The notes below the pieces were generated by a model that was given only the letters and a program-made list of their open reading frames with translations, was not told the DNA's origin and searched no databases. The translations under genes and the position numbers were made by a program. Below, piece after piece: positions 5,949 through 13,596 of a DNA stretch of 13,596 nt. Positions within the stretch are counted from its first letter, which is position 1, and the number at the start of each line of letters is the position of its first letter. The DNA comes from Bacteroidota bacterium (GTDB taxonomy: Bacteria; Bacteroidota; Ignavibacteria; Palsa-1295): NCBI GenBank assembly GCA_025363505.1, contig JANYDV010000267.1:1-13596 (forward strand). The letters run 5' to 3'.

Positions 5949-7643
5949 ATGAAACTGACACGCAGAAATTTTCTTCTTGGTACAGCGATTGCCACCACAT
6001 CGGTAGCCACATCACGCCAAAATGTATTTGGGAGATCCGGAATTTTTAGGAGCTTGGCTTCCGGGAATCCATTAAAAATTCCTCCGGTGATCACAGGCGG
6101 AAATTTGACGATAGCTGCCGGGAAGAGTGAAATTTTTTCGGGTGTGCAAACCGATGTCTACACCATTAATGGCTCTTACCCTGCACCGATGATTCGCATC
6201 AAGAAAGGCGAACAATTTTCTGCACACATTACTAATAATTTGAGCGGTGATTGTGTGTTGCATTGGCATGGTTTTCATTTGCCCGCTGAAATGGATGGGC
6301 ATCCGAAATTCGCGATCGCTTCCGGGCAATCAGCTGACATTACATTCCCGATCATCAATCGTGCGGGCACATACTTCTACCATGCCCATACTGATATGAG
6401 AACCGCAGAGCAAGTCTATCGAGGTATTGCCGGAATGTTTATCGTTGATGATGACGAGGATACGGCATTGCCACTTCCAAAGGGCTTCTATGATGTACCA
6501 TTAATGATTTCCGATAAACATTTTGATGACTCGAAACAACTAAGCTACCAGCCGAATGCCTTAGATCTTCGGGGTGGATTTCTTGGTGAGACAATTCTTG
6601 TCAACGGGACAGTTGATCCATATCATAGCGTTGCTCCGACACTCTATCGGTTTCGTGTACTCAATAACTCTAATGCACGTACATACAAACTTGCGTTGAG
6701 TAATGATGCATTGTTTACGGTCATTGGGACAGATGGCGGACTTATTGAAAAACCTGTTTCAGTAAAATCTTGTTTTTTGGCACCGGCAGAACGATTGGAT
6801 ATTCTTGTCGATTTTAGTTCGTATCAACCTGGTACCGAGATTACCCTTAAAAGTATTTCTTTCTCATATGACGGTCCACCATCATCCTCTTCTGTGAATG
6901 AAGGTGCAGTATTAAATATATTACGATTCGATGTTTTGGGTCCCGGCACAACAGCTGCTCAGCTTCCGGCAGTGCTTTCAACGATTGTTGCCTATAAAGA
7001 AGCCGATGCAGTTCGCACAAGACAATTTACATTGTTTCACTCCGGATCAATGCATATGATCAACGGGCTGAGCTTTTCAATGGACCGAATTGATTATACT
7101 ATTCCGTTTGGTGAACTTGAAATTTGGGAATTTATTAATAATACGACAGAAATTCACCCGATGCACATTCATGGATTACAATTTCAAGTACTTGATCGGT
7201 CATCGAGTAGTGTGTTATTGACCAATGACCTCGGCTGGAAAGATACCGTGATGGTCGCCGGGCTTGATACTGTTCGCGTATTAGTAAAATTTGATACCTA
7301 TGACGGTCTCTTTCTTCTGCATTGTCACAACCTCGAACATGAGGATCATGGAATGATGCTCAATATTTTAGTTACGAAGGCAAATGGGGTTCTTCAGGAG
7401 AAGGGTTCGGTAACACAATTCCAAATTTCGCCAAATCCGGCACGTGAAATAACAACAGTGTATGTATCAGAGCTACCGACACCAAGAGAATTGATAGTAA
7501 CGACAATATCGGGAGTTCCGATTTTTCAACAAACGATTGAAGCCGGTGTCCGCTCCTTAGCACTTGGGCTCAAGGATCTTAGCTCAGGAGAATATATTGT
7601 CTCTATTGATGGATTGACAACAGTCCTGAATGTCATTCACTGA
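5949..7643 (+). CDS. Tat-exported multicopper oxidase with T9SS C-terminal sorting domain
   Basis: This CueO/laccase-like oxidase of 564 residues couples oxidation of Cu(I), other metals or phenolic substrates to reduction of oxygen to water. The N-terminus carries a twin-arginine signal (LTRRNFLLG, residues 3-11) and a hydrophobic stretch. All four copper-ligand motifs are intact: HWH (105-107), HAH (145-147), HPMHIH (403-408) and HCHNLEHEDHGMM (458-470). Cys459 with His464 and axial Met469 form the type 1 site, and the HCH histidines the trinuclear site. The last motif is close to CueO (HCHLLEHEDTGMM). No long Met-rich segment like that of E. coli CueO is seen. Residues about 491-564 (FQISPNPARE to LSSGEYIVSI) form a type A T9SS sorting domain. 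The ATG at 5949 is chosen over a TTG at 5940 because it starts the Tat signal. An AGGAG at 5906-5910 is too far upstream to serve this start. The gene's end overlaps tmk by 7 bases. Confidence 0.93.
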   Translation: MKLTRRNFLLGTAIATTSVATSRQNVFGRSGIFRSLASGNPLKIPPVITGGNLTIAAGKSEIFSGVQTDVYTINGSYPAPMIRIKKGEQFSAHITNNLSGDCVLHWHGFHLPAEMDGHPKFAIASGQSADITFPIINRAGTYFYHAHTDMRTAEQVYRGIAGMFIVDDDEDTALPLPKGFYDVPLMISDKHFDDSKQLSYQPNALDLRGGFLGETILVNGTVDPYHSVAPTLYRFRVLNNSNARTYKLALSNDALFTVIGTDGGLIEKPVSVKSCFLAPAERLDILVDFSSYQPGTEITLKSISFSYDGPPSSSSVNEGAVLNILRFDVLGPGTTAAQLPAVLSTIVAYKEADAVRTRQFTLFHSGSMHMINGLSFSMDRIDYTIPFGELEIWEFINNTTEIHPMHIHGLQFQVLDRSSSSVLLTNDLGWKDTVMVAGLDTVRVLVKFDTYDGLFLLHCHNLEHEDHGMMLNILVTKANGVLQEKGSVTQFQISPNPAREITTVYVSELPTPRELIVTTISGVPIFQQTIEAGVRSLALGLKDLSSGEYIVSIDGLTTVLNVIH

Positions 7644-8281
7644 TCGAGATGATGAGCGTTCTTTATATCACGACCTCGCTCTTCTTGAAAGAGTCGCCAG
7701 ATCTGGTGTTGTAGGGTTTCTATAGGGGCAGTCCCATCGAGCACATTCATTCGTTCATTGTGATGCTGTGCTTGATACATATACCCTTGAATGACGTGGG
7801 TGTAAAAAACTTCTGATTCCGACTCGATCCTGTCTTTACCGGAAGACTCACGACGCGCAGAAGCAACTTTGAGACTTATATCAAACAGAAACGTCAGATC
7901 GGGTTCAATTTCATTCGACGCAAGCCGGTTGATTTGTGTGATAATATCAAGGGCAATTCCTCTGCCAAATCCTTGATAAGCGATTGTCGAATCAGTAAAA
8001 CGATCGAGAATCACAATTGCACCTCGTTCAAGCGCAGGCTTAATCACCTCGTGAATCAGTTGTGCGCGACTTGCGGCAAACAGCAGTAGTTCGGCTTCGG
8101 GGCAGAGCGGACGAGTAAACTCTTTATGAAGCAGGAGTGCCCTGATATGCTCCGATAGCTCCGTGCCACCCGGTTCGCGCAGTAAGAGTGTTTCGATGTT
8201 TTCCTGATGTAAACGGTCTGCCAACAGTGTGGCTTGGGTCGATTTACCGCATCCGTCAATGCCTTCGAAGGTGATGAGCAT
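7637..8281 (-). CDS. tmk: thymidylate kinase
   Basis: This enzyme phosphorylates dTMP to dTDP with ATP, an essential cytoplasmic step of dTTP synthesis. The 214-residue length is normal. The P-loop GIDGCGKST is at residues 7-15. LLREPGGT (33-40) is the conserved dTMP-site segment. DRFTDSTIAYQGFGRG (93-108) holds the DR(F/Y/H) motif and the following substrate-binding helix. ARRESSGKDRIES is the lid region with arginines. The P-loop lacks the arginine of eukaryotic enzymes, as in the E. coli type. The ATG at 8281 begins directly at the first beta strand. The gene converges on the multicopper oxidase gene with a 7-bp stop-codon overlap and diverges from etfB, so it seems to be a single-gene leftward unit. 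Confidence 0.95.
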   Translation of the reverse strand: MLITFEGIDGCGKSTQATLLADRLHQENIETLLLREPGGTELSEHIRALLLHKEFTRPLCPEAELLLFAASRAQLIHEVIKPALERGAIVILDRFTDSTIAYQGFGRGIALDIITQINRLASNEIEPDLTFLFDISLKVASARRESSGKDRIESESEVFYTHVIQGYMYQAQHHNERMNVLDGTAPIETLQHQIWRLFQEERGRDIKNAHHLDQ

Positions 8282-8431
8282 AAAAGTAATATTGTTGTCA
8301 CTCTACAAATCGAAGAACAGATAAAACGTGCCCACAGAAATATTTTTTTCGGTTGATTCCTATGAAATTTTGATTACGAGAGCGGTGTTTAAGTCCGCCC
8401 ACGTCTATACAGTCAATTAGAGTATCATAAT

Positions 8432-9184
8432 ATGAAAATAATCGTTTGTGTCAGCCATGTACCCGATACCACCACCAAAGTAAATGTCGCGGCTGACGGA
8501 AAAAACATTGATCCGGCAGGAGTAAAATTTATTCTCAATCCCTACGATGAATTTGCTGTCGAAGAAGCCCTACGTCTTAAAGAAAAGTACAGTGGGGAAG
8601 TGATCGCTGTTTCTGTGGGCTCTGATGCCTCGAAAGAAGCGATCCGCCAGGCACTGGCAATGGGTGCGGATAAGGGAATATTGATTAAAGCCGATAAAAG
8701 CGATACATTCGCCGTTGCAGAATTGTTGGCTAATACCTTGAAAACTCAAGGTGCCGATCTTATTCTGCTCGGAAAACAATCAATCGATTTTGACGGTATG
8801 GAAATAGCTCCGATGTTAGCGGAGTTGCTCGATATGCCTGCGGCAACGGTGGTGGTCTCATTACAGATTGAAGGCTCAACTGCTATTGCCGAGAAAGAAG
8901 TTGAGGGGGGCAAAGAGAAGATCGCTCTGTCAATGCCTTGTATTATCTCTGCACAAAAAGGCTTGAACGATCCGCGCTATCCTTCTCTGCCTAATATTAT
9001 GAAAGCAAAGCAGAAGCCAATCGAAGAGATTGCGGCAACCGCATCTGCACCACGCACATCTGTTATTAAAATGGATAAGCCGGAGAAAAAACGAATCGGG
9101 AAAATACTTCAAGTCGATGGAAATGCTAACGCTGTTGCGCAACAGCTAGCACAGTTGTTACACGAAGAAGCAAAAGTGATCTAA
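8432..9184 (+). CDS. etfB: electron transfer flavoprotein subunit beta
   Basis: This is the small subunit of the soluble ETF heterodimer, which carries electrons between flavin dehydrogenases and a quinone oxidoreductase or other acceptor. It binds AMP rather than FAD in classical ETFs. Hallmarks: KIIVCVSHVPDT at the N-terminus, NPYDEFAVEEALRLKE (36-51), LLGKQSIDFDG (112-122) at the nucleotide site, and the ETF-beta signature RYPSLPNIMKAKQKP (182-196), which contains the partner-recognition loop. The 250-residue length is typical. It is the first gene of a rightward operon, 31 bases before etfA. The ATG at 8432 has no Shine-Dalgarno sequence. Whether the dimer is bifurcating cannot be settled here; no ferredoxin-linked or Fix genes are adjacent, which favours an ordinary ETF. 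Confidence 0.95.
   Translation: MKIIVCVSHVPDTTTKVNVAADGKNIDPAGVKFILNPYDEFAVEEALRLKEKYSGEVIAVSVGSDASKEAIRQALAMGADKGILIKADKSDTFAVAELLANTLKTQGADLILLGKQSIDFDGMEIAPMLAELLDMPAATVVVSLQIEGSTAIAEKEVEGGKEKIALSMPCIISAQKGLNDPRYPSLPNIMKAKQKPIEEIAATASAPRTSVIKMDKPEKKRIGKILQVDGNANAVAQQLAQLLHEEAKVI
9131..9146. repeat. 16-bp perfect palindrome near the 3' end of etfB
   Basis: GCTGTTGC is followed immediately by GCAACAGC. GCTA (9125-9128) and TAGC (9147-9150) would extend the symmetry with a two-base bulge. It lies within the NANAVAQQLAQLL codons, 36 bases before the stop. It could fold in the etfB mRNA, but a chance origin in Ala/Gln-rich coding sequence is likely. Confidence 0.6.
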
Positions 9185-9215
9185 TACTATTATTTTTTTT
9201 TGAAAGTGTGAACGT

Positions 9216-10187
9216 ATGAATATTCTTATTTATTTTGAAGAACGCAATGGTTCTATTCGCAAGCCATCATTCGAGGCAATAGAAGCCGCCACGAAGCTCG
9301 GAGCTTCTTCGATTGCCGCTGTAGTAGCTTCTGCTTCGTCGGCATCGGTACTAAACGAGCAGGCAAAGCGCGCAGGGATTGCAAAAATTTTTACTGTTGA
9401 CGACGCTCGTTTTGGTGAGTACTCTTCAAAAGCAGCAGCAAAAGTGATAGCCGAAGCGGCAAAAGCATTTAATGCAGATGTCGTTATTATTGCGGCAACC
9501 AGTCGTGGCAAAGATCTTGCACCGCGTGTAGCTGTTCGTCTCGCTGCCGGTTACGTGCCTGATGTTACCAATTTTAGCGTCAATGGCAGTACTATCCATG
9601 CGACTCACCCGGTTTATGCCGGTAAGGCAAATGTGACGATGGAAGTGACAACTGCGGTAAAAGTATTTTCAACTCGTCCCAATCTTTGGAAAGCACCTAA
9701 AGAGCTTTCTACAAATGAAGCGAGCGTGGAAGCACTTTCTTTGAACCTTGATGAGAGTGACTTTTCAGATCGCACCAAAGAGTTGATGTTGTCACAAGGT
9801 AAACTTGATGTTGCCGAAGCTGATATTATCGTTACTGGTGGTCGCGGTTTGAAAGGACCCGAAAATTGGGGATTAATTGAAAATTTAGCAACCTCACTCG
9901 GCGCGGCAACCGGTGCGTCACGTGCGGTTGTAGATGCCGGATGGCGTCCGCACTCCGAGCAGGTCGGACAAACCGGCAAAACCGTGTCGCCGACATTGTA
10001 TGTCGCTATCGCAGTCAGTGGCGCAATTCAGCATCTTGCGGGAATGTCAAGCTCTAAAACAATTGTTGCTATTAATAAGGATGCGAACGCTCCGATCTTT
10101 GCTGTCTGCGATTATGGTATCGTCGGCGATGCATTTGAAGTGTTGCCGCAACTGACCGAAGCAATCAACAACGTGCGCCGACACTAA
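9216..10187 (+). CDS. etfA: electron transfer flavoprotein subunit alpha
   Basis: This is the large, FAD-binding subunit of ETF and partner of the preceding etfB product. The N-terminal domain (1-200) is the Rossmann-like half, with VVIIAATSRGKDLAPRVA near 89-106. The C-terminal FAD domain is well conserved: VTGGRGLKGPENW (206-218), ASRAVVDAGWRPHSEQVGQTGK split as ASRAVVDAGWRP (234-245) and HSEQVGQTGKTVSP (246-259), YVAIAVSGAIQHLAGM (262-277), and NKDANAPIF with CDYGIVGD (287-305). These residues bind FAD, and the length of 323 is normal. Arg244 and the QTGKTVSP segment match the isoalloxazine-contacting region of known ETFs. It is followed after five bases by the bifunctional-nuclease-family gene, which implies cotranscription. 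Confidence 0.95.
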   Translation: MNILIYFEERNGSIRKPSFEAIEAATKLGASSIAAVVASASSASVLNEQAKRAGIAKIFTVDDARFGEYSSKAAAKVIAEAAKAFNADVVIIAATSRGKDLAPRVAVRLAAGYVPDVTNFSVNGSTIHATHPVYAGKANVTMEVTTAVKVFSTRPNLWKAPKELSTNEASVEALSLNLDESDFSDRTKELMLSQGKLDVAEADIIVTGGRGLKGPENWGLIENLATSLGAATGASRAVVDAGWRPHSEQVGQTGKTVSPTLYVAIAVSGAIQHLAGMSSSKTIVAINKDANAPIFAVCDYGIVGDAFEVLPQLTEAINNVRRH

Positions 10188-10192
10188 CGACA

Positions 10193-10807
10193 ATGGATAC
10201 TGTTCAGGTTGAGATTCTTGGTATTTCGACAAGCCCGTCTTCGAACGGTGCGTATGCTCTTGTCCTAAAAGAAGTCGAGGGGCAACGCCGCATTCCGATT
10301 ATCATCGGAGGGTTTGAAGCACAAGCAATTGCCTTGGAAATGGAAGGGATTCAGCCGCCAAGACCCTTGACCCATGACCTGATTAAAAATATTCTGGAGT
10401 CGCTTTCTTCTTCGGTGGTCTCAGCTTCGATTGGTGAACTAAAAGACGGTGTGTTCTTTGCGACCATTACTCTTGCTGATGATATTGAGGTAGACTCGAG
10501 ACCAAGTGATGCCATTGCTGTTGCTGTGCGCTACGGAGCACCGATTTATGTTTCCGAAGCTGTGATGAAAGAAGCATCATTTGTTCCGGAAGATGATGAT
10601 ACTGAAATCATTGATGAAGACACTGATTCACCGGCAGGAGTCCGTTCTGAGCCAAAACTTCCGAATGTGCAATCACAACGTAAACTTACCAAGCTCGAAG
10701 AATTAGAAGAAAAACTTAATGGAGCGATCAAAGGGGAAGACTACGAACTTGCTGCAAAACTTCGGGACGAACTTAATAGAATGAAATCCGGCGGCGGAGT
10801 GAATTAA
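10193..10807 (+). CDS. bifunctional nuclease family protein (DUF151) with C-terminal UVR motif
   Basis: This 204-residue protein has two parts. Residues 1-130 are a DUF151/BFN domain, with VEILGIS (6-12), RRIPIIIGGFEAQAIALEMEG (32-52, central IIIGGFEAQAIA), RPLTHDLIKNIL (57-68) and DSRPSDAIAVAVRYGAPIYV (101-120). Residues 167-198 are a UvrB/UvrC-type UVR motif (LEELEEKLNGAI, YELAAKLRDELNRMK), predicted to form a helical hairpin for protein contact. An acidic linker, 132-145, separates them. Plant members have nuclease activity; the bacterial role is unsettled, and the T. maritima relative is known mainly from its structure. The BFN-UVR pairing is common in Bacteroidota and actinobacteria. The start lies five bases after the etfA stop, showing tight coupling, but no functional link to ETF is known to me. 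Confidence 0.9.
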   Translation: MDTVQVEILGISTSPSSNGAYALVLKEVEGQRRIPIIIGGFEAQAIALEMEGIQPPRPLTHDLIKNILESLSSSVVSASIGELKDGVFFATITLADDIEVDSRPSDAIAVAVRYGAPIYVSEAVMKEASFVPEDDDTEIIDEDTDSPAGVRSEPKLPNVQSQRKLTKLEELEEKLNGAIKGEDYELAAKLRDELNRMKSGGGVN

Positions 10808-10829
10808 ACACTTTTCCTTTTTGATCGAA

Positions 10830-13223
10830 ATGAACCTCTCGCTCACCTTTCGATTAGTAATACTGCTATCTTGTTGTAGTGTTCGAGTCCTTTTTGCACA
10901 ACCCACAACATTCAAACTGAGCGGACATCTTTATTCAGGGGATACCCATGAGACTATTTCCGGCGCATCACTTTCGATTATAGGGACATCAAAAGGCGCG
11001 AGAAGCAATAGCAAAGGCGCATATTCGCTCACACTGGAAGCCAACAAAGATTATCGTATTCGTGTCAGCTCGTTGGGTTACAAGCCTGATACCATTCATA
11101 TTAGACTATTAGCCTCTCAACTTTTAGATGTTACACTTAAGGTTGCACCTCTGCAATCAAATGATATTATTGTCACCGCAGATGCAAGTCGCAGAGAAGC
11201 GCGACGAATAATGCATCAAGCCATCGAGGCGAAAACGCACTGGTACAATGATATCAATAACTACACCTGTGATGTTTATTCACGGATTAACCTTCAGAAG
11301 CTTGAAACACTTGACACCACGCTCCTGACGGTCTTCGAAACCTTTGCGAACGGGTATTACGAAAGAGCAAAAGGCTACAGAGAACATATTATTGCTCGTA
11401 AACAAACGGCAAATATTCCGCCGGCTATTAATCGTATTAGTTTGCTGGGGGTTTCAAATTTTTATGATGATCGAATTGTCTTGCCAGAATATTCGATCGT
11501 TAGCCCACTTGCGAATGATGCATTCGATCGATATGATTATGATCTCCTCGGCACTCGACAAATAAACGGTGCCACAGCGTATGAAATTCTAGTTGAAGCT
11601 CGAGGTGTGATTGCTCCTGCATTTGAAGGACGTGTGTGGATCGACATGTCTGACTACTCGTTAGTATATTTACAACTACATCCGAACGGAGCGCTAAAAT
11701 TTCCTTTTGTCACCAAAGCCGAGCTTGACCAATCGTATGTAGAGGTTGAAAATAAATATCATCTACCTGCGCAAACACATGTGGTAATGAACGCTGAACT
11801 CCAATTGCCTTTTACGCCAAAATTTAGTGCAGAGTTGACAGGATTGTCTCAAAATTATATTATCAATACGACGATCCCGGATTCTGTCTTTTCGACAAAG
11901 CGTCTTGATGTTGATTCATCGGCAGATGCGATCGATGGTGCAACATGGCTTTCCCTTCGAGGTGTACCGCTAACTGCACAAGAAGAAAACGCGTATGCTC
12001 GTATTGATACAATGGTAAAATATGTAAAACCACCTGCCCCTGATTCATCACTTCTTCATCTTTCGTATTCACCGATTATTTCTTATGATCGTGTGCAAGC
12101 TACAAGGGTGGGGCTTTCTGTGGGGGTGGGAATATTCCGAACTGCACCGATAGATGTTGCCGTCGCGGCGGGCTATAGCTTTGGCGATAAACAATTTCGT
12201 TATACTCTCTCGATCGATGCTCCGTTGCTCTGGAAATTTCAAGAAGAGATGTCAACCACAGCAACAGTCACTTCGAGCGGAGATATCTTTTTTAATCAAG
12301 TAAGAAAAAGGGTTGATGTTTTTACAGGCAATTTTTCTTATTTTGATGACGTCTCCCGTATCGGTGCTGCTTATGGAACGCTTGCAAACTCAGTAATGGC
12401 ATTTGTGTTTAAGCGGGATTATCCTGATTATATGGGTATTCGGGGTATCAAGGTCGGATTAAATTATTTGTTTTCAGGAAGTGGAAAGGTTAATCTAACG
12501 TTTATCAGTCGGGATGAATGGTCGCTTGCAAGGACAACGAATACATCACTTTTTTTCCCTTCAGACACTTTTCGGCACAACCCGACGATTTTCGACGGGA
12601 AGTATCATGCATTGTCTTTTACTGCTCATTATGATCTTAGTTCAGAAGACCTAACCTTTGTTCCGGAAGTGTTGGTTACTTCGTCGAGTAAAAGCATTGG
12701 CAGCACATTTGACTATACTTCAATCTCTCTGACAGCGGAGTGTGGCGCACGGCTTGCGGGGCTTGGTCCGACGAAGTTACAGCTGGCGTACAATCGAAAA
12801 CTTTCAGGGGCGATGCCCGACCAGCATCTGTTTATCTTCGATGAGACTCGCAATTTCTTTTTTGCGATTCAGAATGTTTTTCACACTATGAATCTGCGTG
12901 AGTATCAAGGTGATGAAACATATTCAGCAATGCTCGAACAAAATTTTTATGATCTTCCAACACGTCTTGTTGGACTGAATTTACATCCACTGGACCTTCA
13001 TTGGTTTGGATTTATTAATATAGCGCACTCATTGCTTACCGAAGAATCAAGATCTATATTGCGAAACCAGGTCAAAGTTACAGGAGTCATTCCATTCCTC
13101 GAAACAGGGTTCGGAATTGGAAACATATTAAATGTCTTACGTGTCGACGCTTCCTGGCGAGTGACGCATCGGAGAACCGGTCAAAACTTTGCGGTCACCT
13201 TGGATCTCGGTCTCCATTTTTAA
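10830..13223 (+). CDS. DUF5686 outer-membrane protein with carboxypeptidase-like regulatory domain
   Basis: This predicted outer-membrane protein has 797 residues. A signal peptide (1-23, ending VLFA-Q) is followed by a carboxypeptidase-regulatory-like beta-sandwich (about 29-106: SGHLYSGDTHETISGASLSI, SNSKGAYSLTL, YRIRVSSLGYKPDTI). This is the same fold that caps SusC-type receptors. The remainder matches the DUF5686 layout. A periplasmic-side region includes NNYTCDVYSRI and YDYDLLGTRQINGATAYEI, then GRVWIDMSDYSLVYLQL. The C-terminal half has repeated amphipathic strands and ends in LGLHF, the terminal Phe being a beta-barrel insertion signal. The function of the family is not known; transport or surface assembly are guesses. 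An in-frame TTG at 10821 would add three residues; the ATG is preferred because the signal peptide starts there. It sits 22 bases after the bifunctional-nuclease-family gene in the same operon. Confidence 0.85.
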   Translation: MNLSLTFRLVILLSCCSVRVLFAQPTTFKLSGHLYSGDTHETISGASLSIIGTSKGARSNSKGAYSLTLEANKDYRIRVSSLGYKPDTIHIRLLASQLLDVTLKVAPLQSNDIIVTADASRREARRIMHQAIEAKTHWYNDINNYTCDVYSRINLQKLETLDTTLLTVFETFANGYYERAKGYREHIIARKQTANIPPAINRISLLGVSNFYDDRIVLPEYSIVSPLANDAFDRYDYDLLGTRQINGATAYEILVEARGVIAPAFEGRVWIDMSDYSLVYLQLHPNGALKFPFVTKAELDQSYVEVENKYHLPAQTHVVMNAELQLPFTPKFSAELTGLSQNYIINTTIPDSVFSTKRLDVDSSADAIDGATWLSLRGVPLTAQEENAYARIDTMVKYVKPPAPDSSLLHLSYSPIISYDRVQATRVGLSVGVGIFRTAPIDVAVAAGYSFGDKQFRYTLSIDAPLLWKFQEEMSTTATVTSSGDIFFNQVRKRVDVFTGNFSYFDDVSRIGAAYGTLANSVMAFVFKRDYPDYMGIRGIKVGLNYLFSGSGKVNLTFISRDEWSLARTTNTSLFFPSDTFRHNPTIFDGKYHALSFTAHYDLSSEDLTFVPEVLVTSSSKSIGSTFDYTSISLTAECGARLAGLGPTKLQLAYNRKLSGAMPDQHLFIFDETRNFFFAIQNVFHTMNLREYQGDETYSAMLEQNFYDLPTRLVGLNLHPLDLHWFGFINIAHSLLTEESRSILRNQVKVTGVIPFLETGFGIGNILNVLRVDASWRVTHRRTGQNFAVTLDLGLHF

Positions 13224-13308
13224 GTGACTATATTGTTGGTTAGTAAAGACTAATGTATGTCGGACTTGTTTTGGAAAAGAATTGTTACAAATTCACATAC
13301 CCATCAAA

Positions 13309-13596
13309 ATGCTTCTACGATCTTTTACCTCACCAGAACGGCGTATTCTACAGATATTGATCGTTGTTACCATTGTTTCGCGACTTGCGCTCGCATTTCG
13401 CCCTGAGTGGAAAATCTGTTCACGTCCATTCATTGATGACGCCTTTTACATCTTCAATGTGAGCCAACACATTGCTGCCGGCGCAGGTCTAACAGTTGAT
13501 GGTATTCATCAAACAAATGGTATCCAGCCTCTTATCACATTTATCTATGCGCCACTTTTCGCTATAGCAAGAGGTGATTCGTTGCTCGGATTGCGT
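13309..13596 (+). CDS. N-terminal part of a GT-C-like membrane glycosyltransferase (cut by window edge)
   Basis: From the ATG at 13309 the frame is open for 96 codons to the window end. Residues 1-12 are basic and cytoplasmic, and residues about 13-30 (ILQILIVVTIVSRLALAF) form the first transmembrane helix. Next comes an outer loop with the acidic pair FIDDAFYIF (Asp43-Asp44), then AAGAGLTVDGIHQTNGIQPL and a second hydrophobic stretch from 74. This layout, an Asp-Asp pair after the first helix and then 'G.GLT.DG.H.TNG.QPL', is typical of polyprenyl-phosphate-sugar-using GT-C transferases (ArnT/PMT-like and DUF2029-like relatives). In these, the acidic pair lies at the active site. The sugar and acceptor cannot be predicted from the fragment. 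The start lies 85 bases after the DUF5686 stop and has no Shine-Dalgarno. Confidence 0.75.
   Translation, partial: MLLRSFTSPERRILQILIVVTIVSRLALAFRPEWKICSRPFIDDAFYIFNVSQHIAAGAGLTVDGIHQTNGIQPLITFIYAPLFAIARGDSLLGLR

Noticed and set aside
8374..8400. Weak GCGG/CCGC stem upstream of etfB
   Set aside because: A four-base stem with a long loop is expected by chance and matches no riboswitch or tRNA.
9614..9979. 121-codon leftward frame inside etfA
   Set aside because: It is antisense to conserved FAD-domain codons of etfA, with composition set by those codons; it is a shadow.
13240..13253. TTAGT/ACTAA hairpin after the DUF5686 gene as a terminator
   Set aside because: A five-base A/T stem without a following T-tract is too weak to call.
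1..13596. Defence island, CRISPR array, prophage or transposon
   Set aside because: No transposase, integrase, Cas, restriction or toxin-antitoxin pair, no spaced direct repeats and no attachment-site duplications were seen.

Overview
The window looks like a chromosomal segment from a bacterium of the Bacteroidota/Chlorobi (FCB) group, perhaps an Ignavibacteria- or Kapabacteria-like lineage. The reasons are two exported enzymes with C-terminal type IX secretion (T9SS) sorting domains, a DUF5686 outer-membrane protein with a carboxypeptidase-like N-terminal domain, a lipoprotein with two-component-regulator-type propeller repeats, and start codons that mostly lack a Shine-Dalgarno sequence. 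The exact lineage is inference. There are no RNA genes, insertion sequences, CRISPR arrays or phage genes, and no gene-free stretch above 300 bases. This is core metabolism plus cell-surface functions, not an obvious defence or mobile island.

Layout. 1-222: edge with at most the start of a leftward gene. 223-1320 (-): propeller lipoprotein. 1321-1523: divergent intergenic region with a nested inverted repeat. 1524-3596 (+): secreted alkaline phosphatase with a T9SS tail. 3593-3661: two hairpins, the second a strong bidirectional terminator. 3722-5808 (-): probable operon read leftward as rpe, a small unknown gene and a LacD-type aldolase. 5949-7643 (+): Tat-exported multicopper oxidase with a T9SS tail. 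7637-8281 (-): thymidylate kinase, overlapping the oxidase tail to tail. 8432-13223 (+): probable operon etfB, etfA, a bifunctional-nuclease-family protein with a UVR motif, and the DUF5686 protein. 13309 to the right edge (+): start of a GT-C-like membrane glycosyltransferase.

How the genes fit together. rpe and the aldolase join the pentose-phosphate pathway to triose-phosphate metabolism. EtfAB is a soluble flavoprotein electron carrier. The phosphatase and the multicopper oxidase are surface or extracellular enzymes, for phosphate release and for copper/metal or phenol oxidation.

Most worth a second look: a perfect 24-bp palindrome inside rpe, the pairing of a Tat signal with a T9SS sorting domain on the multicopper oxidase, the nested inverted repeat upstream of the phosphatase, and the small unidentified gene between rpe and the aldolase. 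I did not find convincing evidence of a wholly new multi-gene system.
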